A stretch of 6,573 nucleotides of DNA from Pseudomonadales bacterium (GTDB lineage Bacteria; Pseudomonadota; Gammaproteobacteria; Steroidobacterales; Steroidobacteraceae), in NCBI GenBank assembly GCA_020442965.1, contig JAGRJB010000421.1, forward strand, positions 1-6,573. The letters are read 5' to 3'. Shown one piece after another: positions 1 through 4,371 of the stretch (position 1 is its first letter; each line of letters begins with the position of its first letter). A program made the translations under genes and the position numbers. The notes under the pieces are model-generated. The model worked only from the letters and a program-made list of their open reading frames with translations, was not told where the DNA came from and did not search any database.

Positions 1-1
1 C

Positions 2-178
2 GTTGATGCGCTCACAGATCTGCGTCCGCTGTTGGCATGACCTGCGAAAATATTGAGTCGTTATGCAATCCGTGGCAGTCAGTCGACCGGTGCGGCGATC
101 GTGGGCGTAAGTCTCGATAGTGTCGTTAGCAACGGCCCCTGTGGAGAGGATGCTGGCGACGGCAAGTCAAGCCGAGCG
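2..178 (+). pseudogene. Decayed fragment of a TonB-dependent receptor plug domain
   Basis: The plus-strand frame through base 59 reads RYAIRGSQSTGAAIVGV (59-109). This matches KYVIRGINSTGAATVGV, the plug-domain segment of the intact receptor at the other end of the window (minus strand, 6372-6322), at 12 of 17 residues. The codons from TAT to GTA match at about 35 of 48 bases. The weaker continuation SLD...VV resembles the receptor's YYD...VI. The same frame has a TGA stop at 38-40, and before it VDALTDLRPLLA (2-37), which is loosely like the 'TDL...P' stretch that precedes the IRG motif in this family. The spacing is about five residues short. After about base 170 the similarity fades and the oppositely oriented reductase gene begins. 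The stop, the shortened spacing and the lack of any barrel indicate a remnant. The IRG...STGAA.VGV match is clear; the outer limits are guesses. Confidence 0.55.
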
Positions 179-182
179 GCGA

Positions 183-1178
183 TCACAAGCGTATTCGCTG
201 CAATGAGTCATCGTCCCGCGCCTGTTCATAGATCCACGCCGCGGCGGCGATGTCCTGAGCTGCAATACCCAACGACTTGTAGACCGTGATATCCGAGGCG
301 GATTCCCGTCCAACAATATCACCTGCAATGACGGAGCCGATTTCGCCGCGTATGTGGTCGGCGGTCAGCAACCCTGACTGGATCGCGTTCAACAACTCCC
401 CCGCCTGCGCCAAAGCGCTTTCTCGGTAGTCGACGAAGTAGCGTGAGCGCATCACTGCATCGCTGTCAGCTTCCGCGGTCGTCGGGATAGACGACCCCAC
501 GAGATTGATATGCTGCCCCGCCCGCAATTGGCGGCCGAAGAGAATCGGAACCTTCGCGGAGGTGACGGTACAGATGATATCGGCAGCCGCCGCGGCCGCG
601 TCGATGCTGTCCACAACGCGTAGCGCAGTGTTCAGCTTACCCGCATTCTTGCTGACGAGCGCCGCGGCCTTTGCGCGGTTGCGGCCCCAGACAAGAATTT
701 CGTCTAGCGCGTAGATCTCCTGGAGCGCTTCCAGGTGTGTTTGCGCTTCCTCGCCGGTACCGATCATCGCCAGCCGTCTCGAGTCGGCGCGCGCGAGGTG
801 CCGGGTCGCTACCGCGGTTGCAGCGGCCGTGCGAATTGCGGTGAGCGTTCCGCCCTCGAGCAGTGCGACGGGCAGACCTGACTTGCCGTCGAATAGCACG
901 AAAACGCCCACGTGCGAAACAAGACCCAGTGCGATGTTTCCAGGAAACATGCTAATGAGCTTGGAGCCAAAATACGCTGGGGTGCCGACGGCGCCGTTCA
1001 TGACACCGAACATTCCAGCGCCGCCGGCGACCTGGAACGCTTGGCGCAACGGTAACTGCACGTTGCGCCTGGATACTTCAGGCATCACTCGCTCTATCAC
1101 CGCAATGCAATCCCGGTAGCGCAACAACCGGCGGACATCGGCCGCGGTGAATACTACGCACTCTGTCGTTTGCGGCAT
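183..1178 (-). CDS. Ornithine cyclodeaminase/mu-crystallin family NAD(P)H-dependent reductase
   Basis: This is a 331-residue cytoplasmic enzyme of the ornithine cyclodeaminase/mu-crystallin family, at the usual full length. Seen: the substrate-site segment with LPLR (42-45) and GSK (71-73), the conserved MFPGN (77-81), LTAIRTAA (112-119), the Rossmann nucleotide loop IGTGEEA (139-145), and the C-terminal ESASDITVYKSLG (292-304). Where true ornithine cyclodeaminases have the GGD-x-P catalytic aspartate, this protein reads VGSSIP (227-232). That is closer to mu-crystallin, which is a ketimine reductase. I therefore infer reduction of an imino/keto acid to an L-amino acid, or the reverse, rather than ornithine deamination. 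The ATG at 1178 is preferred because GGAG lies nine bases upstream. An in-frame GTG at 1214 would add 12 residues and overlap the regulator gene, but it has no ribosome-binding site. It is the last gene of the operon, 26 bases after the regulator. Substrate unknown. Confidence 0.9.
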   Translation of the reverse strand: MPQTTECVVFTAADVRRLLRYRDCIAVIERVMPEVSRRNVQLPLRQAFQVAGGAGMFGVMNGAVGTPAYFGSKLISMFPGNIALGLVSHVGVFVLFDGKSGLPVALLEGGTLTAIRTAAATAVATRHLARADSRRLAMIGTGEEAQTHLEALQEIYALDEILVWGRNRAKAAALVSKNAGKLNTALRVVDSIDAAAAAADIICTVTSAKVPILFGRQLRAGQHINLVGSSIPTTAEADSDAVMRSRYFVDYRESALAQAGELLNAIQSGLLTADHIRGEIGSVIAGDIVGRESASDITVYKSLGIAAQDIAAAAWIYEQARDDDSLQRIRL

Positions 1179-1187
1179 GTTCAAGTG

Positions 1188-1191
1188 CTCC
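1188..1191 (-). promoter_or_regulatory. Ribosome-binding site that decides the reductase start
   Basis: The minus strand reads ACGGAG-CACTTGAAC-ATG, which places GGAG nine bases before the ATG at 1178. The upstream GTG at 1214 is preceded by AACCCTATCT, with no Shine-Dalgarno match. The site lies in the 26-base gap after the regulator's TAA stop, so the reductase can be translated on its own signal. Confidence 0.6.
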
Positions 1192-1204
1192 GTAGATTGT
1201 TCTG

Positions 1205-1792
1205 TTAGCTGCACAGATAGGGTTGAAATATTGCCATGACGAGATCAAACCCACGCTCGACCAACTCTTTGTGTTTGCCATCGGAGTCCGCGTCCTGATA
1301 GAAGAGCCAGTTATCTGACACCATCCAACTGAGTGTGACCAGCGTTGCGACTGTGGTCGGCGGTGTCGGCCGTCGCATTACGCCCACCTCTATCAGCTTC
1401 TCAAAGAACTGCTCGAGAGACGCCATGTGCTCGCGACGATTCTCGAAGTAGCGTCGGCGCACGGACGGAATCGCGTCGGTCAGAGCGGACAACTCCCGGA
1501 AGAAAAATCGATAGCGCCAAACGAGCGATGCGTATCGCTCAAACATGAAGTGCATATGCGCTACGGTCGGAGTCTGCAAGTCGTCTGCGCTGACCTGCGA
1601 AGAATCGTTGCGAATGCGATCGAAGATCGCCAGCACAACGTCTTCCTTCGTTCGGAAGTGGTAGTGCAAATTGCCAGCGCTGATCCCGAGCGATTCCGCC
1701 ACGCGTTTCAGCGAAACCGCCTTGACACCGAGCTCATTGAAAAGCTCGATAGCGCAATCGATGATTCGCTGCTGTGTATCGCGCGTGCCCAT
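1205..1792 (-). CDS. TetR/AcrR-family transcriptional regulator
   Basis: This is a 195-residue DNA-binding regulator. The N-terminal TetR domain starts at once (TQQRIIDCAIELFNELGVKA, 6-25). It is followed by the helix-turn-helix VSLKRVAESLGISAGNLHYHF (26-46) and the usual TKEDVVLAIF. The ISxGNLxYHF form and the C-terminal half with WRYRFFFREL are typical of TetR proteins with a 'bacterial transcriptional repressor' ligand domain, so a small-molecule sensor is likely. The frame stays open upstream to 1915, but that would overlap the flavoenzyme gene by 86 bases with non-TetR sequence. The ATG at 1792 gives a normal TetR N-terminus and follows a G-rich tract (GGCGG, five bases before the ATG). 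Lying inside the operon it presumably controls, it is probably autoregulated, with the amino acid or its keto/imino acid as a plausible inducer (inference). Confidence 0.92.
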   Translation of the reverse strand: MGTRDTQQRIIDCAIELFNELGVKAVSLKRVAESLGISAGNLHYHFRTKEDVVLAIFDRIRNDSSQVSADDLQTPTVAHMHFMFERYASLVWRYRFFFRELSALTDAIPSVRRRYFENRREHMASLEQFFEKLIEVGVMRRPTPPTTVATLVTLSWMVSDNWLFYQDADSDGKHKELVERGFDLVMAIFQPYLCS

Positions 1793-1802
1793 GAAAACCG
1801 CC

Positions 1803-1828
1803 CCCCCAGACGATTGTACGATAGGGGG
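1803..1828. promoter_or_regulatory. 26-bp GC-armed quasi-palindrome before the regulator gene
   Basis: On the plus strand the arms are CCCCCAGACG (1803-1812) and CGATAGGGGG (1819-1828) around a six-base centre, ATTGTA. Seven of ten arm pairs are complementary, including all five outer G-C pairs. It sits in the 37-base gap between the flavoenzyme stop (TAG, 1832-1830) and the regulator ATG (1792-1790). In the transcript it could fold into a hairpin that hides the G-run next to the regulator's ribosome-binding site. A TTTT tract follows at 1797-1794, so weak attenuation is also possible. As DNA it has the size of a TetR operator. Which of these roles applies, if any, cannot be told from sequence alone. 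Confidence 0.4.
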
Positions 1829-1829
1829 C

Positions 1830-2966
1830 CTAGAAGCTGGCGATGCCCGGTCGATCGCGTGCGATTTCGGCGGGGTGCAGTCGCAGTTCAGCCAGGTCCT
1901 CGGGCCAAGCAACACGCAGCGCTAGAGCAGCGGCGGCCCGCGCCATCGCAGGCGCAGCTTGTATGCCGTATCCACCCTGCCCCGCAAACCAGAAGAAGCT
2001 TGGCTGCTCTGGATCAAAACCGATTACGGGACTGCGATCGATGGTGAACGTGCGCAATCCGGCCCATCGATGCTCGATGCGCGAAATAGTGAGATCGGTC
2101 GCCTGCTGCACGCGCTCAACTGTCACAGCGACGTCCCATTCGTCCGCCGCCGCGTCACATGGCTCGGAGAGCGTCTCATCAGCGCACGATGCGAGCAGCT
2201 TGCCGGCTTCGGGCTTGAAGTAGAATGTTCCGGCCAAATCTGTGACCGCAGGCCAAGCGGTCACATGTTCGTGTGGCGAAGGCGCAAAGATCACCGCGGT
2301 GCGCCGCAGTGGCCGCAAGCCCAAGCGCGCCACGCCCGCCAATTGCGCGATCTGATCAGCCCAGGCGCCGGCCGCGTTGATGACGACCCGTGCTCTGAAT
2401 TCCCCACCCGTGGTAACTACACGCCACTGCTGGCGTTCGCATCGCAGGGAGGACACCTGACAACGACGCGAGACTGATCCGCCGCGCGACGTGAGATCGC
2501 GTAAATAGCCTTGCAACAAGTGATCGACGTCTATGTCCAGCGCGCCCGGTTCGTGCAGCGCTGCGACGAGATAGTTCAAGCGCAATGCCGGGACCCATTG
2601 ACGGGCAAGCCTGGGATCGATCTGTTCGACCTCGATGCCCGCACCCAGCCATTCCCTGCGAGCCGACCGCAGCAGGTCCTGTTGACGGCCACTTACGACA
2701 TGCAGAACGCCGCGCGGGCGCACTAGAGCGTGATCAGCAAAGCCGGCCGGTGGATTACCAAAAAAAGCACCGCTCGCAGCTGTCAGCCGCCGAATGACAT
2801 CATTGCCAAAGGAGGGAGCGTATAGCGCAGCGGATCGGCCAGTCGCATGACTACCGAGATGCGACTCTTGCTCCAGAACACGAACGCTGCCGGAACGAGC
2901 GAGCTCAGCGGCAACGGAGATGCCTGCGATTCCGCCACCTATGACTAGAAAATCGGCGTCATGCAT
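1830..2966 (-). CDS. FAD-dependent D-amino acid dehydrogenase/oxidase, DauA-like
   Basis: This is a 378-residue flavoenzyme of the D-amino acid oxidase (DAO) family. The N-terminal dinucleotide loop is VIGGGIAG (8-15), with ribose-binding E32. It then has HATGRSAALY (40-49), INAAGAW (196-202), WAGLRTF (301-307) and the C-terminal flavin motif QGGYGIQ (330-336). From memory it runs almost collinearly with Pseudomonas aeruginosa D-arginine dehydrogenase DauA, sharing TAAS-AFF-NPPAGF (62-76), INAAGAW, RR-A-IFAP and WAGLR. It keeps the carboxylate-binding R222 and R305 and also Y249. It differs at H48 (Leu), Y53 (Phe) and E87 (Val). Loss of E87, which binds the guanidinium of D-arginine, suggests a neutral or bulkier substrate. 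The expected reaction is D-amino acid to imino acid, then keto acid plus ammonia. The start ATG overlaps the permease stop by eight bases (ATGCATGA), implying translational coupling. No signal peptide is visible. Family is certain; substrate is not. Confidence 0.93.
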   Translation of the reverse strand: MHDADFLVIGGGIAGISVAAELARSGSVRVLEQESHLGSHATGRSAALYAPSFGNDVIRRLTAASGAFFGNPPAGFADHALVRPRGVLHVVSGRQQDLLRSARREWLGAGIEVEQIDPRLARQWVPALRLNYLVAALHEPGALDIDVDHLLQGYLRDLTSRGGSVSRRCQVSSLRCERQQWRVVTTGGEFRARVVINAAGAWADQIAQLAGVARLGLRPLRRTAVIFAPSPHEHVTAWPAVTDLAGTFYFKPEAGKLLASCADETLSEPCDAAADEWDVAVTVERVQQATDLTISRIEHRWAGLRTFTIDRSPVIGFDPEQPSFFWFAGQGGYGIQAAPAMARAAAALALRVAWPEDLAELRLHPAEIARDRPGIASF

Positions 2967-4359
2967 TCGATCGCCGGCTGCGCACTATGAAATAGGCAGC
3001 GCTCACCACAATTACCCACGGCACACCCACGATGATCGCGATATTCCAGTATTCCGTATCGAGGCCCATGGTGATCAGCACTGCTACCAGCAACAGCAGA
3101 GCTAACCACTGCAAGTATGGCGCGAACGGCGCCCTGGAGCTCAGCGCAGCACGCTTCGCCGCCGGATACTGGCGGCGAAATCGCAAGTGTGAGCTGAGAA
3201 TGACAAGCCACGTGAGGATTGCTCCAAACAGCGCAATGCCGAACAGGTAGTTATAGGCCTTATCACTGAAATACGCGACCATGGATGCCAGCAACACACC
3301 GCAGATCGACAAAGCAGCGGCACGCAGCGGAGTGCCGCGCGAATTGATGGCGCCGAGTACCTTCGGTGCGTACCCAGCGCGTGACAGAGAAAATATCATG
3401 CGTGAACAAAGATAGAGATTGGTATTCATGCTCGAGAGTGCAGCGCTCAGAATAACGAAGTTCATGATCGCTGCGGCGTAGCCGAAACCAAAATTGCTGA
3501 ACACCTTGACGAACGGGCTCTCTGTTACTTCCTTCGCACCCGATTGACTCCAAGGGGCAATAGCCAGAATGACTGCGAGGGCGAGGAAGTAGAACAATGC
3601 CAGTCGCAGCAACATCGTGCGCATGGCTCGCGGAACCGATTTGTTTGGATCGCTCGCCTCGCCGGCCGTCACGGCGATCACTTCGATGCCGGTGAAAGAA
3701 AACACCGCCATGATCACGGCCATCCACACGCCGCTCAATCCGTGCGGCAGCGGGCCACCGTCGGCTGAGTAGTTGGCGAAGCCGACGGCGTTGACCCCGA
3801 TCCCGAAGATGTTCGCGGCACCAAATAGTATGAACACCACGATCGCGGTGACCTTGATGGTGGATAGCCAATATTCGACGCTGCCAAAATTGGTGACCGA
3901 GCGCGCATTGATGAAGAAAATGAAGGCCCCCGCAGCGAGCGCGGATATCCAGATCGGCAAACCCGGGAACCAGAAATTGCAATAGTGGCCGATTGCCACC
4001 GCCTCGCCGCCAATCGCCACGACCTGGCAGGCCCAATAGGAGTAGCGCACCAGGAAGCCAGCCCACGGATTGAGATACAGCTCTGCATACGTGCCGAACG
4101 AACCTGGGGTCGGGTGTGCCACTGCCATTTCCGACAGGCTGTACATCACAGTCAGCGCGATGAATCCCGCGATCACATAGCTGAGGAGAACACCCGGGCC
4201 AGCGTAAGCAATCGCAATACCGCTGCCCATGAAGAGCCCGGTGCCAATGGCGCCACCGATGCCGATCATCGTCAGCTGACGCGACGTCAGACTGCGATTG
4301 AGTCCGCGCTCGCGCGCCAGCACGCGTTCCGCATCGGCGCCTCCCTTGCGGAGCAACAC
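2959..4359 (-). CDS. Amino acid permease, APC superfamily (AAT-type)
   Basis: This is an inner-membrane amino acid importer, probably proton-coupled, of 466 residues from the GTG at 4359. Length and hydrophobic pattern fit about 12 membrane helices. Family marks are visible. Helix 1 carries GIGGAIGTGLFMGSG (33-47), the unwound segment that contacts the amino acid backbone. AGPG (53-56) follows, then SEMAVAHPTPGSFGTYAE (76-93), helix 6 with FSFTGIEVIAVTAGEASDP (220-238), and SSMNTNLYLCSRMIFSLSRAG (309-329). It starts 12 bases after the receptor stop and overlaps the flavoenzyme start, so it should supply that enzyme's substrate (inference). Start uncertain: neither GTG 4359 nor GTG 4323 is well placed relative to the strong AAGGGAGG at 4347-4340. 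Starting at 4323 gives 454 residues and a more typical N-terminus. The exact amino acid cannot be read from the sequence. Confidence 0.93.
   Translation of the reverse strand: MLLRKGGADAERVLARERGLNRSLTSRQLTMIGIGGAIGTGLFMGSGIAIAYAGPGVLLSYVIAGFIALTVMYSLSEMAVAHPTPGSFGTYAELYLNPWAGFLVRYSYWACQVVAIGGEAVAIGHYCNFWFPGLPIWISALAAGAFIFFINARSVTNFGSVEYWLSTIKVTAIVVFILFGAANIFGIGVNAVGFANYSADGGPLPHGLSGVWMAVIMAVFSFTGIEVIAVTAGEASDPNKSVPRAMRTMLLRLALFYFLALAVILAIAPWSQSGAKEVTESPFVKVFSNFGFGYAAAIMNFVILSAALSSMNTNLYLCSRMIFSLSRAGYAPKVLGAINSRGTPLRAAALSICGVLLASMVAYFSDKAYNYLFGIALFGAILTWLVILSSHLRFRRQYPAAKRAALSSRAPFAPYLQWLALLLLVAVLITMGLDTEYWNIAIIVGVPWVIVVSAAYFIVRSRRSNA
4340..4347 (-). promoter_or_regulatory. Near-perfect Shine-Dalgarno inside the permease 5' end
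   Basis: AAGGGAGG on the minus strand lies 12 bases inside the permease frame as opened from GTG 4359. Five bases after it comes an ATG (4334-4332), but this is out of frame with the permease and opens only a 15-codon frame ending in TGA at 4289-4287. The next in-frame start, GTG 4323, is 16 bases away, which is long for this signal. Either the permease starts at 4323, the short frame is a coupled leader, or a one-base change separates a former ATG start from the gene. Confidence 0.45.
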
Positions 4360-4371
4360 GGTCGCGGAGCG

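Noticed and set aside
157..182. Possible terminator hairpin after the reductase stop (CGGC-AAGTCAA-GCCG and GCCG-AG-CGGC)
   Set aside because: The stems are only four base pairs, one with a two-base loop, and no T-run follows in the direction of transcription. Not enough to call a terminator.
1793..1915. Extended N-terminus for the TetR regulator
   Set aside because: The extra 41 residues would mostly overlap the flavoenzyme gene and do not resemble TetR sequence. The ATG at 1792 gives the normal family start.
1427..2477. Long plus-strand open frames opposite the regulator and flavoenzyme (1427-2047, 1959-2477)
   Set aside because: They are antisense to two clear genes, have Arg/Gln-rich low-information translations and no recognisable domain. 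They are expected from GC-rich codon bias on the other strand.
3263..4066. Second minus-strand frame of 267 residues within the permease
   Set aside because: It overlaps the permease in another frame and its translation is rich in Arg and His with no membrane pattern, while the permease frame carries all family motifs.
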